A DNA stretch of 64,000 bases, taken from the NCBI RefSeq assembly GCF_003390925.1, contig NZ_QUBS01000084.1, positions 186,001 through 250,000 on the forward strand. Direction: 5' to 3'. The position numbers and the translations under genes are program-made. The stretch is from Trinickia diaoshuihuensis (GTDB lineage Bacteria > Pseudomonadota > Gammaproteobacteria > Burkholderiales > Burkholderiaceae). The notes beneath the pieces are model-generated. The model saw only the letters and a program-made list of their open reading frames with translations. It was not told where the DNA came from and did no database searches. Position 1 is the stretch's first letter. Each line of letters begins with the position of its first letter. Below, piece after piece: positions 1 through 8,182 of this stretch.

Positions 1-1
1 C

Positions 2-94
2 GCGGCGCTTTTAGTCACCGCGCTCGCCGCGAATCTCGATCGCCGCGGCACTCCCGCGTCGCCGGCCACGCCGCAGGGCGCGTCGTCCTGTTAA
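2..94 (+). CDS. C-terminal end of an unidentified (probably membrane) protein
   Basis: Only the last 30 codons are inside the window, read in frame 2 and ending at a TAA at 92-94. The visible tail begins with a short hydrophobic stretch (AALLVTALAAN) and ends in a Pro/Ala/Ser-rich hydrophilic segment, as expected for the last transmembrane helix and cytoplasmic tail of a transporter such as an MFS permease. This is inference from composition only; the family cannot be named. The FMN riboswitch starts about 100 bases downstream, so this gene probably does not share a transcript with ribB. Confidence 0.4.
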   Translation, partial: AALLVTALAANLDRRGTPASPATPQGASSC

Positions 95-197
95 TTGAGC
101 AAGAGCCCGCGCGAGGCCGGGGGCTTTGGCTGCAACGGTTCCTGGCCTCGTGTATGCTTGTTTCGACCGGCTTGAAAGCCGGTCTTATATATCTAGT

Positions 198-377
198 GCG
201 TCTTCAGGGCGGGGTGAAATTCCCCACCGGCGGTATGCCGGCCATGTATTCCATGTGCCGGCGAGCCCGCGAGCGCCCGCAAGCGAGAATAGCCGGTACC
301 GGCTCCTCGCGCGGGGTCAGCAGATCTGGTGCGATGCCAGAGCCGACGGTTACAGTCCGGATGAAAGAAGATGCGCA
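198..377 (+). promoter_or_regulatory. FMN riboswitch (RFN element) controlling ribB
   Basis: The conserved RFN blocks are visible in order: TCTTCAGGGCGGGGTGAAAT near 201-220, CCCCACCGGCGGTA just after it, an AGCCCGCGAGCG block near 265, GGTCAGCAGATCTGGTG near 316-332, CCAGAGCCGACGGT and the closing ACAGTCCGGATGAAAGAAGA ending near 373. Such elements bind FMN and switch off riboflavin synthesis or transport genes by blocking translation or terminating transcription. The about 125-base spacer to the ribB start has room for an expression platform. Boundaries are approximate by a few bases. Confidence 0.95.
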
Positions 378-502
378 GACTGCCTCGTTCGCCGTCTCGC
401 TCGGCCCGGCATGGTTTGCCGTGCCCGCGGCGTAGGCGCTCGTGCCGTTTGCGATGCCCTGAAACGTTTTTCGCTATTTTTCTCTCGCGAGGAGCGTTTC
501 AT

Positions 503-1204
503 ATGTCCTTACCCGTTTCCACGGCCACCGCCGAACTTCCCTTCCTCGACCCCGCATCGGTCCCGCCGCGTATCGCCGCGGCACTTGCCGCATTGCGCGA
601 AGGCCGCGCCGTCGTCTTGCAGGACGACCACGACCGCGAAAACGAGGCCGATCTGATCGTTGCCGCGGAGCGCTTGAGCGTCGAGACGATGGCGCTGTTG
701 ATCCGCGAGTGCAGCGGCATCGTCTGCCTATGCCTGCCCGAGGAAAAAATCCGCGCGCTCGAGTTGCCGCCGATGGTCGAGCAAAACGAAAGCCGTCACG
801 GGACGGCCTTCACCGTCTCGATAGAGGCGCGCCACGGCGTGAGCACGGGCGTCTCGGCCGCCGACCGCGTGACGACGATTCGCGCCGCGATTGCCGAGGG
901 CGCCAAGCCCGCGGACATCGTGCGTCCTGGGCACGTGTTTCCATTGCGCGCGCAACGAGGCGGCGTGCTTGCGCGCCGCGGCCATACCGAGGGCACGGTC
1001 GATCTCGCCGTGCTGGCTGGGCTGTCGCCGGCGGGCGTGCTGTGCGAGCTCATGAACGAGGATGGGACGATGACGCGCGGCGCCGAGGTCGAGCGCTTCG
1101 CGGCAAAGCACGCATTGCCGATGCTGACGATCGAGGAACTCGTCGAATTCCGGCGTACGCTGGCGGCCGCGCGCGAGCGCGATTGCTGCGCCAACGAGGC
1201 GTAA
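503..1204 (+). CDS. ribB: 3,4-dihydroxy-2-butanone-4-phosphate synthase
   Basis: Converts D-ribulose 5-phosphate to 3,4-dihydroxy-2-butanone 4-phosphate plus formate, the C4 branch of riboflavin synthesis. The 233-residue product has the family signatures [11 protein letters not shown] (acidic Mg/substrate loop), [17 protein letters not shown] and [12 protein letters not shown]. It is monofunctional: the length leaves no GTP cyclohydrolase II (RibA) domain. The ATG at 503 is preceded by GCGAGGAGCG; an open frame extends to 371 but overlaps riboswitch sequence, so the internal start is preferred. It is the only gene immediately downstream of the FMN riboswitch, so FMN feedback control is expected. 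Confidence 0.95.
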   Translation: MSLPVSTATAELPFLDPASVPPRIAAALAALREGRAVVLQDDHDRENEADLIVAAERLSVETMALLIRECSGIVCLCLPEEKIRALELPPMVEQNESRHGTAFTVSIEARHGVSTGVSAADRVTTIRAAIAEGAKPADIVRPGHVFPLRAQRGGVLARRGHTEGTVDLAVLAGLSPAGVLCELMNEDGTMTRGAEVERFAAKHALPMLTIEELVEFRRTLAAARERDCCANEA

Positions 1205-1230
1205 GCCGCCGCGACGCCGGCTGCGACGCC

Positions 1231-1917
1231 CTAAGACAGCAGTTGCCCGAACTCGCCGCGCAATCCCGCCGCGATCATCGCGGGCAATTGCTCCATGCGC
1301 TCGATGATGCGCGTCACGCCCAAGTTGCGCAGCACGCGCGCATAGCCCGCGGGCACGTGGCTCGCCCCGACGAACGCGATCGTCTTCATGCCCGCGGCCC
1401 GTGCCGCGGACAGTCCCGTCACGCTGTCTTCCACGACGAGGCACCGCTCGGGCGCGACGCCCAATTCGCGCGCCGCATGCAAGTAGACGTCGGGGTGCGG
1501 CTTGGGCCGGGCGACCTGCTCGGCGCTGAATACGCGAGGTCCGAAGACATCGGCGAGTCCGACGCGCGAGAGCGAAGCGGCGATCCTATGCAGGCGGCTG
1601 TTGGAGACGACGGCCGCCGGCAGCGGTACTTGCGCGAGCGCATCGCGCACGCCCGCGATCGGCGCGAGCGATTCCTTCAATTGCGCCTCGACCTCGCGCT
1701 CGACGCCGGCCAGGAAGTTCTCCGGGAGGGTGATTTGAAATCGTTTTTCGAGGTCGGCGAGGAAGGTCGAGGTACGCTGACCGAAAGCCAGATGGGCGAC
1801 GCCGCCGAAGTCGATGCTGGGAAACTTGGCCGATAGGGCGCGTAGCAACACCCGCTCGGCAATCACTTCACTGTCGACGAGCACGCCGTCGCAGTCGCAA
1901 ATGAGATGGTCGAACAT
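1231..1917 (-). CDS. HAD-superfamily (subfamily IA) phosphatase, beta-phosphoglucomutase-like
   Basis: A 228-residue HAD hydrolase. Motif I is CDCDGVLVDSE near the N terminus (nucleophile Asp plus general acid/base Asp), followed by a helical cap, motif II VVSNS near residue 105, the Lys of motif III in ARPKPHPDVY, and motif IV VVEDSVTGLSAARAAGM. This layout is typical of small sugar-phosphate phosphatases and phosphohexomutases (6-phosphogluconate or 2-phosphoglycolate phosphatase types). It lies downstream of glpDKF on the same strand but more than 230 bases away and beyond a hairpin, so it may be transcribed separately. Substrate cannot be read from sequence. Confidence 0.85.
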   Translation of the reverse strand: MFDHLICDCDGVLVDSEVIAERVLLRALSAKFPSIDFGGVAHLAFGQRTSTFLADLEKRFQITLPENFLAGVEREVEAQLKESLAPIAGVRDALAQVPLPAAVVSNSRLHRIAASLSRVGLADVFGPRVFSAEQVARPKPHPDVYLHAARELGVAPERCLVVEDSVTGLSAARAAGMKTIAFVGASHVPAGYARVLRNLGVTRIIERMEQLPAMIAAGLRGEFGQLLS

Positions 1918-1978
1918 GAAAAAAATGGCGCGCGCTCGGTAGCCGGCCTAACCCCGCAGCGCACTTTGTTGTGTAATG

Positions 1979-2007
1979 AGACGCCAATGATACGGTCATT
2001 GGCGTCT
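1979..2007. terminator. Perfect 12-bp hairpin between glpF and the HAD gene
   Basis: AGACGCCAATGA (1979-1990), a 5-base loop TACGG, then TCATTGGCGTCT (1996-2007). A run of five T lies at 2016-2020 on the plus-strand side only. Both flanking genes are on the minus strand, so the likely use is as a rho-independent-like stop for the glp operon, though the T-run is on the wrong side for that; the structure might be bidirectional or a regulatory hairpin in the HAD leader. Confidence 0.6.
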
Positions 2008-2150
2008 TGGCGCTGTTTTTCTTCGTTCGATTCCCACTGTCACGGACGTCAACCGCGCTTCTCCGGTTGCCGCAGCGCCACTCCCGGCGCTGGTTTGGCA
2101 CCGATGCGGCATGCCGCCGCATCGGGTCGGGCGCGGTGATGCGTCCTGGC

Positions 2151-2858
2151 TTAGTGCGCGTGCACGTACACCCACGATGCCATCGCGCCGCCCATCAGCG
2201 GGCCGAACACGGGCACCCAAGCGTAGCGCCAGTCGCTGCCGCGCTTGCCGGGGATCGGCAACAGCGCATGCATGATGCGAGGCGCGAGGTCGCGCGCGGG
2301 GCTCATCGCATAGCCCGTCGGGCCGCCGAGCGAGATGCCGATGCCGAGCACGAGCAGGCCGACCGGCAACGCGTCGAGCGCGCCGAGCCCCACCTGCGGC
2401 GAGGCCAGATAGAGCACGCCGAGAATCAGGACGAACGTGCAGATCATTTCCGTCAGCACGTTTTGCGGGATGCTGCGAATCGCGGGCGCCGTGCAAAAGC
2501 AGGCGAGCTTGATATCGGCATCTTCGGTCGTCGAGAAATGCTGACGGTAAGCGAGCCATACGAGGAACGCGCCGGCCATGCCGCCGAGCATTTGCGCGGT
2601 AATGTAGCCGCCCACCTTGGCCCAAGCGAATTTACCGGCGAGCGCGAGGCTGACCGTGACCACGGGGTTCAGATGCGCGCCGCTGAACGAGGCCGTCACA
2701 TAGACGGCGACGAACACGGCCATGGCCCATCCCCAAACGATGACGATGAGGTCGGCGCCCTTGCCCTTGGTGCGCGCGAGCAGCACGTTGGCGACGGCGC
2801 CGTTGCCGAGCAGCACGAGCAGCGCCGTGCCGAGAAATTCCGCGATGAGTGGTGACAT
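2151..2858 (-). CDS. glpF: Glycerol uptake facilitator (aquaglyceroporin)
   Basis: A 235-residue MIP-family channel with the duplicated three-helix topology, allowing passive glycerol entry across the inner membrane. The two pore signatures are recognisable but variant: SGAHLNPVVT (NPV instead of NPA) in the first half and GYAMSPARDLAP (SPA instead of NPA) in the second. The Arg and Asp after the second motif, typical of glycerol-conducting members, are kept. It is the third gene of glpD-glpK-glpF, 135 bases after glpK, and would be co-expressed with them under GlpR. Overall it resembles the short GlpF type that lacks the C-terminal extension of the E. coli protein. Confidence 0.93.
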   Translation of the reverse strand: MSPLIAEFLGTALLVLLGNGAVANVLLARTKGKGADLIVIVWGWAMAVFVAVYVTASFSGAHLNPVVTVSLALAGKFAWAKVGGYITAQMLGGMAGAFLVWLAYRQHFSTTEDADIKLACFCTAPAIRSIPQNVLTEMICTFVLILGVLYLASPQVGLGALDALPVGLLVLGIGISLGGPTGYAMSPARDLAPRIMHALLPIPGKRGSDWRYAWVPVFGPLMGGAMASWVYVHAH

Positions 2859-2993
2859 GTTTGTCCGTCTCCTGGATAACTATTGTTGGTCGAGCGTTGG
2901 TCGATTTGGTCGAATGGTTTTGGCGCGGCCGGGGCAGTGGCATGCGCGACGCGTGTGATCTCGCCTGCCCGGCCCCGAGGCCGCATTCGGTGA

Positions 2994-4490
2994 TTACGCG
3001 TCGGCCCAGGCCTTGGCGGCGTTGATCGCGCGCTGCCAGCCCGAGATGCACTGCTGCACGCCTGCCTGCTCCATTGCCGGCGAGAAGCGCCGGTCGAGCT
3101 GCCATTGGCTTTCGAGTTCGCCCACGTTGTTCCAATAGCCGACCGCCAGGCCCGCGAGGTAGGCGGCGCCGAGCGCCGTCGTCTCGCTGATGCGCGGGCG
3201 CACCGTGCCGACGCCGAGCAGGTCCGATTGGAACTGCATGAGCAAGTTGTTCGCACAGGCGCCGCCGTCCACACGCAACTCGCCGATCTTGATGCCGGAA
3301 TCGGCTTCCATCGCTTTAAGCACGTCGAGCGATTGATAGGCGATCGAATCGAGCGCCGCGCGGGCGATGTGCGCGCTCGTTGTGCCGCGCGTCACGCCGA
3401 ACAGCGTGCCGCGCGCGCGCGGATTCCAGTGCGGCGCGCCGAGGCCGGCGAAAGCGGGCACGAGATAGACGCCGTCGCAATGTTCGACGCTGCCCGCCAG
3501 CGCTTCGATCTCCGATGCGCTCTTGATGATGCCCAGGCCGTCGCGCAGCCATTGCACCACCGCGCCCGCGATGAAGATGCTGCCTTCGAGCGCGTAGTTC
3601 ACTTCGTTACCGATCTTCCAGGCCAGCGTCGTGACGAGGTTGTTCTTGGACTCGATCGGCTTTTCGCCGGTATTCATCATCAAGAAGCAGCCCGTGCCGT
3701 AGGTGTTCTTGACCATGCCCGACTTCGTGCACATTTGGCCGAACAGCGCGGCTTGCTGGTCGCCGGCGATACCCGCGAGCGGGATTTTCGAGGCGAACAC
3801 GGTGGTGACCGTGTTGCCGTAGATTTCCGACGAAGCGCGCACCTCGGGCAGCATGCTGCGCGGAATGTCCAGCGCCTCGAGCAAGTCGTTGTCCCACTGC
3901 AGCGTGTGAATGTTGAACAGCATCGTGCGCGACGCGTTCGTGACGTCGGTGATGTGCTGCGCGTGCTTGGTGAAGTTCCAGACGAGCCAGCTATCGACGG
4001 TGCCGAACGCGAGCTTGCCTTGCTTGGCCTTTTCGCGCGCGCCATCGACGTTGTCCAGGATCCAGCGGATCTTGGTGGCCGAGAAGTAGGCGTCGATCGG
4101 CAGGCCCGTTTTGGCCCGCACCTTTTCCTCGAGGCCTTGCGCTTTCAGTTGATCGCACAGGCCGGCCGTGCGGCGGTCTTGCCACACGATCGCGTTGTAG
4201 ATCGGCTGGCCCGTCTCGCGGTCCCAGACGATCGTCGTTTCGCGTTGGTTCGTGATGCCGATCGCGGCGATCGACGTGCCGTTCAAGCCCGCGCGCGTCA
4301 CGGCCTCGGCCGCGACGCCGGCTTGCGTCGACCAGATCTCTTGCGGATCGTGCTCGACCCAGCCCGGTTGCGGATAGATCTGACGGAATTCTTTTTGCGC
4401 GACCGAGACGATGTTGCCCTTGCGATCGAACAGCATCGCGCGCGAACTCGTGGTGCCTTGGTCAAGCGCAAGGATGTATTGATCCTGCAT
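2994..4490 (-). CDS. glpK: Glycerol kinase
   Basis: ATP-dependent phosphorylation of glycerol to sn-glycerol 3-phosphate, trapping glycerol that enters through GlpF. The 498-residue length is standard for bacterial GlpK. N-terminal [15 protein letters not shown] is the FGGY phosphate-binding loop; [31 protein letters not shown] and the C-terminal [19 protein letters not shown] are family signatures. It is the middle gene of the minus-strand glpDKF block, 110 bases after glpD. The start ATG at 4490 lies just after an AGAAGAGAC ribosome-binding sequence. Confidence 0.97.
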   Translation of the reverse strand: MQDQYILALDQGTTSSRAMLFDRKGNIVSVAQKEFRQIYPQPGWVEHDPQEIWSTQAGVAAEAVTRAGLNGTSIAAIGITNQRETTIVWDRETGQPIYNAIVWQDRRTAGLCDQLKAQGLEEKVRAKTGLPIDAYFSATKIRWILDNVDGAREKAKQGKLAFGTVDSWLVWNFTKHAQHITDVTNASRTMLFNIHTLQWDNDLLEALDIPRSMLPEVRASSEIYGNTVTTVFASKIPLAGIAGDQQAALFGQMCTKSGMVKNTYGTGCFLMMNTGEKPIESKNNLVTTLAWKIGNEVNYALEGSIFIAGAVVQWLRDGLGIIKSASEIEALAGSVEHCDGVYLVPAFAGLGAPHWNPRARGTLFGVTRGTTSAHIARAALDSIAYQSLDVLKAMEADSGIKIGELRVDGGACANNLLMQFQSDLLGVGTVRPRISETTALGAAYLAGLAVGYWNNVGELESQWQLDRRFSPAMEQAGVQQCISGWQRAINAAKAWADA

Positions 4491-4600
4491 TGTCTCTTCT
4501 CCATGTGTTGTCGTGATGGACAGCGCTCGTCGGGCGAGCGGCTCCGGGGTACTACGGGTCTTGCGGGTACTGCCAATCGCGTTTGTTGAGCGCCGGGCGA

Positions 4601-6154
4601 TCAGCCCGTCATAGCCGATGAGGCGCTCGCCGCGCGTTCGACGGGCGAGCGCGCGAACCAGTCATCGATATCGCGGGTCACGTCGTCTTTCGTGCCCGGC
4701 TTCAAGTGCAGGCCGATTTTCGAGCGGCGCCAGAGTACGTCGTGCGCATCGCGCGCCCACTCGACATCGCGCAAGTAGCGCAATTCCCGTTCGAACAAAC
4801 CGGGCGCGAATTCGCGGCCGAGTTCGGCCAGACTCGTGGCGCCGCCGAGCACTTTGCGCGCTCGCGTGCCGTATGCGCGGGCGTAGCGCCGGGCCACGTC
4901 GGCCGGCAGCCACGGATGCTCGCCGGCGAACTTGGCCGCGAACGGTTCGAATTTGGCATGCGCGATATCGCCGCCGGGCAGCGGCGCGCGCGCCGTCCAG
5001 GCGCCCTTGGCGACGGGCACGACCGAGGCCAGGCGATCGACCGCTTCTTCCGCGAGCTTGCGGAACGTCGTGATCTTGCCGCCGAAGACCGAGAGCAGCG
5101 GGGCTTCGCCGGGATTGGCATCGAGTTCGAGCCGGTAATCGCGCGTGACGGCGGAGGGGTTGTCGGCCCCTTCCTCCTCGAGCAGCGGACGCACGCCCGA
5201 GTAGGTCCAGCAGACGTCCGCCGGCGTGATTTTTTTCTTGAAGTAGCGGTTGATCGATTCGCACAGATAGCGCGTTTCGTCTTCGTCGATTGCGACGACG
5301 GACGGGTCGCCGCGATATTCGACGTCCGTGGTGCCGATCAGCGTGAACTCGCGCTCGTACGGGATCGCGAAAATGATCCGCTTATCGGGGTTTTGAAAGA
5401 TGTAGGCGTGATCGTGATCGAACAGGCGCCGCGTGACGATGTGGCTGCCCTTGACGAGCCGCACGCTGTGATGGGCGCCGCGGCCGAGCGCGTCGTGCAG
5501 CAACTGGCCCACCCACGGGCCCGCCGCGTTCGCGATCGCCCCGGCGCGCACGTTGATCTGCGAGCCGTCGGCGCGCTGCAACTGCGCGTGCCACTCGCCG
5601 CCCGCGCGCACGGCGCTCAGGAGCTTGGTGCGCGTGAGCACGGTCGCGCCGCGTTCGCAGGCGTCGAGCGCATTCAGAACCACGAGGCGCGCATCGTCGA
5701 CCCAGCCGTCCGAGTAGACGAAGCCGCGCGTGATCGAATCGACGAGCGGCGCGCCGGCCGGATGGCGGCGCATGTCGATCCCGCGCGAGCCTGCGAGCAG
5801 TTCGCGCCGCGCGAGATGATCGTAAAGGAACAGCCCCGCGCGAATCAGCCAGGCCGGGCGCAGATTGGGCATGTGCGGCATCACGAAACGCAGCGGCCAC
5901 ATGATGTGCGGCGCCGCGCGCAGCAACGTTTCGCGCTCTTGGAGCGCCTTGCGGACGAGCCCGAATTCCTTGTACTCGAGGTAGCGGAGTCCGCCATGAA
6001 TCAGTTTCGTGCTCGAGGAGGAGGTATGGGAGGCCAGATCGTGCTGCTCGACGAGCAGCACGGACAAGCCGCGTCCCGCGGCGTCGCGTGCGATGCCCGC
6101 GCCATTGATCCCGCCGCCCACGACGAGCAGATCGTATCGGCTGCCTTGCGTCAC
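4601..6154 (-). CDS. glpD: Aerobic glycerol-3-phosphate dehydrogenase
   Basis: Membrane-associated FAD enzyme oxidising sn-glycerol 3-phosphate to dihydroxyacetone phosphate and feeding electrons to quinone. Of 517 residues, the N terminus carries the dinucleotide-binding motif [19 protein letters not shown] followed by the family signature [29 protein letters not shown] and the [14 protein letters not shown] segment near residue 370 are also typical of GlpD. It is the promoter-proximal gene of the glpD-glpK-glpF order, with paired GlpR-type operators in the upstream AT-rich region, so it is presumably induced by glycerol 3-phosphate. Confidence 0.96.
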   Translation of the reverse strand: MTQGSRYDLLVVGGGINGAGIARDAAGRGLSVLLVEQHDLASHTSSSSTKLIHGGLRYLEYKEFGLVRKALQERETLLRAAPHIMWPLRFVMPHMPNLRPAWLIRAGLFLYDHLARRELLAGSRGIDMRRHPAGAPLVDSITRGFVYSDGWVDDARLVVLNALDACERGATVLTRTKLLSAVRAGGEWHAQLQRADGSQINVRAGAIANAAGPWVGQLLHDALGRGAHHSVRLVKGSHIVTRRLFDHDHAYIFQNPDKRIIFAIPYEREFTLIGTTDVEYRGDPSVVAIDEDETRYLCESINRYFKKKITPADVCWTYSGVRPLLEEEGADNPSAVTRDYRLELDANPGEAPLLSVFGGKITTFRKLAEEAVDRLASVVPVAKGAWTARAPLPGGDIAHAKFEPFAAKFAGEHPWLPADVARRYARAYGTRARKVLGGATSLAELGREFAPGLFERELRYLRDVEWARDAHDVLWRRSKIGLHLKPGTKDDVTRDIDDWFARSPVERAASASSAMTG

Positions 6155-6209
6155 TTCGCTGTCCCCTCTGATGCCTACCGGCTATCGTCTAAATAAACCG
6201 AACCTATCA

Positions 6210-6279
6210 ATGTTCGTTTGCGAAATCTAACGAACATATTCGAAAAAGTAAAGGGCGCGTTTAGGGTTCGTATTCGAAC
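6210..6279 (-). promoter_or_regulatory. GlpR-type operators in the glpD promoter region
   Basis: Locally AT-rich stretch in a GC-rich region. One site reads ATGTTCGTTTGCGAA (TTCG-N4-CGAA at 6213-6224); the flanks also form a longer inverted repeat, TGTTCGTT (6211-6218) with AACGAACA (6229-6236). A second site, GTTCG-TATT-CGAAC, lies at 6266-6279. The known E. coli GlpR consensus is WATGTTCGWT AWCGAACATW, i.e. TTCG-N4-CGAA at its core. The sites lie 60-125 bases upstream of the glpD start, where a DeoR-type repressor could block transcription; they could also affect the divergent lipoprotein gene. Confidence 0.75.
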
Positions 6280-6350
6280 GACGCATGCGCGAGCCGCTGA
6301 AACGGCTGCGCGGAGCGGCTAACATCTCGGAAACGACGACGAGGTGCGCG

Positions 6351-6713
6351 ATGCGAGGATGGAAGTGGGCGGCGGTGTGCGCGGGGACGGTAGCGCTGAC
6401 GGCATGTGCCGGCTTGCTGCCGGGCGGCTCCAGTTTCGCGACGCTGCGCGCGGGCTGCGGCGCCGAAACCGACTACGGCGCGGATGGCCAAGCGGTCTAC
6501 TCGACGCTCTTCGACGCCTACGTGGCCTATCGCCACAGGCGCTTATCGCAGGCGGATTACTGTGCGTTCGAGGGCGACATGGCCAGCCACTATCGCATGC
6601 GAACGGCGGGGGGCTCCGATGCGCAGCGCGCATGGGCCGAGTACCTCAACGCCCAGCGGGTGAAGGCGATCGATTGGCGCGCCGCCGTGGATCCGACATT
6701 GCGCGGAGGGTAG
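6351..6713 (+). CDS. Small putative lipoprotein of unknown function
   Basis: A 120-residue protein with an N-terminal signal of the lipoprotein type: MRGWKWAAVCAGTVALTAC, where LTAC is a good lipobox with Cys19 as the lipidation site. The mature part is small, acidic-to-neutral and rich in Tyr and Ala (GAETDYGADGQAVYSTLFDAYVAYRHRR) with no domain I recognise. A longer frame reaches 6285, but the ATG at 6351 places the signal peptide at the terminus and has GAGGTG upstream. It is divergent from glpD and shares its promoter region. Confidence 0.7.
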   Translation: MRGWKWAAVCAGTVALTACAGLLPGGSSFATLRAGCGAETDYGADGQAVYSTLFDAYVAYRHRRLSQADYCAFEGDMASHYRMRTAGGSDAQRAWAEYLNAQRVKAIDWRAAVDPTLRGG

Positions 6714-6813
6714 GCGCGGCGCGAACGCAAACCCGCCGTGGCGAGGCGGCTCGCCAAACGGGACTCGCGCGGCACGCCAAGCGTCCGCGCGCTGCGTCGA
6801 AAGAGAGGCGAAG

Positions 6814-7011
6814 CTAGGAAAAGCGTTTGATCGCGCGGATCGCCGAGTCGCCCGACTCGGTCAGCCGCCATTGTTGATGCCCGGACCCCAGGCTCTCGAG
6901 CCGCACGAGTTGTTGCTCGAGGAGGGCGTCGAGTTCTTCACGGTCCATATCGACTTGGTTCGGAGCGTCCTTGACGAGTAGCAACGTGGCGAATTCATGC
7001 GGACTCAGCAT
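6814..7011 (-). CDS. Small conserved hypothetical protein
   Basis: A 65-residue protein starting MLSPHEFATLLLVKDAPNQVDMDREELDALLEQQLVRLE and ending in WRLTESGDSAIRAIKRFS. The layout suggests a compact helical, winged-helix-like fold (the C-terminal 'LTESGDSAI' resembles the tail of MarR/PadR-type DNA-binding domains), but this is only a resemblance. The ATG at 7011 has GGAGAGA at ideal spacing, whereas the upstream in-frame ATGs at 7029 and 7023 do not, which decides the start. I recall similar short proteins in Burkholderia genomes without a known function. Confidence 0.65.
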   Translation of the reverse strand: MLSPHEFATLLLVKDAPNQVDMDREELDALLEQQLVRLESLGSGHQQWRLTESGDSAIRAIKRFS

Positions 7012-7300
7012 TGTTCTCTCCATGGGCAATCGGATTGCCTCGGCAACGGCTGCTCGGCTGCCGTGCGCTCAACCTATCGGGAATAGGAAAGCGATGGCCT
7101 GGCACGCGCTCGCTGGAGCGAGATAACGCGTGCTTCGGGGAACTGGAGTGTAGTCAAGCGCCCGTTCATATCCAAATCGTCCCCTGAAAATTTTCCGTTT
7201 GACAACGGTGCCTCGGGGAAGCGGTTCGGTTCCGGCGCGAATTCCGCGAAATTACTTTAGGTTTCGCGTGCGACGCAGCATGGAATAAGGCGCCGCCCGT

Positions 7301-8086
7301 TCACTCCGACGCGGCGACGTACACCTGAGTGCCGGCCGCCGCGAGCGTCTCGGCCATCTCGGGCGGCGCCGGTTGATCGGTGAAGAGGGCGTCGATTTGA
7401 CTGAGATGGCCTTGCCGCACCAAGGCGGGACGGCCGAACTTCGAGTGATCGGCTGCCAGAAACACGGTTCGCGCGTGCTCGATAATCGCTTCGGCCACGC
7501 GGACCTCGCGCGTGTCGAAATCGCGCAGCGTGCCGTCGAGCTCGATGCTCGAGGTGCCGATGATCGCGAAATCGACCTTGAACTGACGGATGAACTCGAT
7601 GGCCAGTTCGCCTACGATGCCCTTGTCCCAAGGGCGTACGATGCCGCCTGTGACGAGCACTTCGCACTCGGGATAGCCGCTCATCATATTGGCGACGTTC
7701 AGGTTGTTCGTGATCACGCGCAGGCCCCGATGCCGGTTCAGCGCGCGCGCGACTTCCTCGGTGGTCGTCCCGAGGTTGATGAACAGCGAGGCTTGGTCGG
7801 GAATATGCGTGGCGACGAGCGTGGCGATGCGGCGCTTTTCGTCGTGGAACATGCGTTGGCGCGCCGTGTACGAGACGTTCTCCGAACTCGTCGGCAGGCT
7901 GGCGCCGCCGTGATAGCGGCGCAGCAGGTTCATATCGGATAGCCAGTTCACGTCGCGGCGGATCGTCTGCGGCGTCACGGCGAAATGCGAGGCCAAGTCG
8001 TCGACCGTCACGAAGCCGTCGCGCTGCACCCAATCGAGCAATTCCTGTTGGCGGGCGTTCAGGCTCAAGCGGGGGTCTCGGCTCAT
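7301..8086 (-). CDS. glpR: DeoR-family repressor, probable glycerol-3-phosphate regulon repressor
   Basis: About 261 residues: N-terminal DeoR helix-turn-helix (LNARQQELLDWVQRDGFVTVDDLASHFAVTPQTIRRDVNWLSD), then the sugar-phosphate effector domain with FINLGTTTEEVARAL (phosphate-binding loop) and VFLAADHSKFGR. GlpR-class proteins release their operators when glycerol 3-phosphate binds. The glpD-glpK-glpF operon 1.1 kb away, with TTCG-N4-CGAA operators, supports the assignment. The chosen start MSRDPRLS at 8086 matches the usual N terminus; an in-frame ATG at 8110 is the alternative and neither has a strong ribosome-binding site. Confidence 0.88.
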   Translation of the reverse strand: MSRDPRLSLNARQQELLDWVQRDGFVTVDDLASHFAVTPQTIRRDVNWLSDMNLLRRYHGGASLPTSSENVSYTARQRMFHDEKRRIATLVATHIPDQASLFINLGTTTEEVARALNRHRGLRVITNNLNVANMMSGYPECEVLVTGGIVRPWDKGIVGELAIEFIRQFKVDFAIIGTSSIELDGTLRDFDTREVRVAEAIIEHARTVFLAADHSKFGRPALVRQGHLSQIDALFTDQPAPPEMAETLAAAGTQVYVAASE

Positions 8087-8182
8087 GGCGTGCGTGGGCA
8101 GGGCAGTCAAAGGAAAGCTATTGTAAAACCTTCCAGCATCGGCCTTTTGGTAAAAGAAACGTTTTCAGAGCGAGAAACCGAC

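Noticed and set aside
371-502. Upstream extension of ribB to an earlier in-frame start
   Set aside because: The extension overlaps the end of the FMN riboswitch, is Arg-rich and has no ribosome-binding site; the ATG at 503 has both a good site and the family N terminus.
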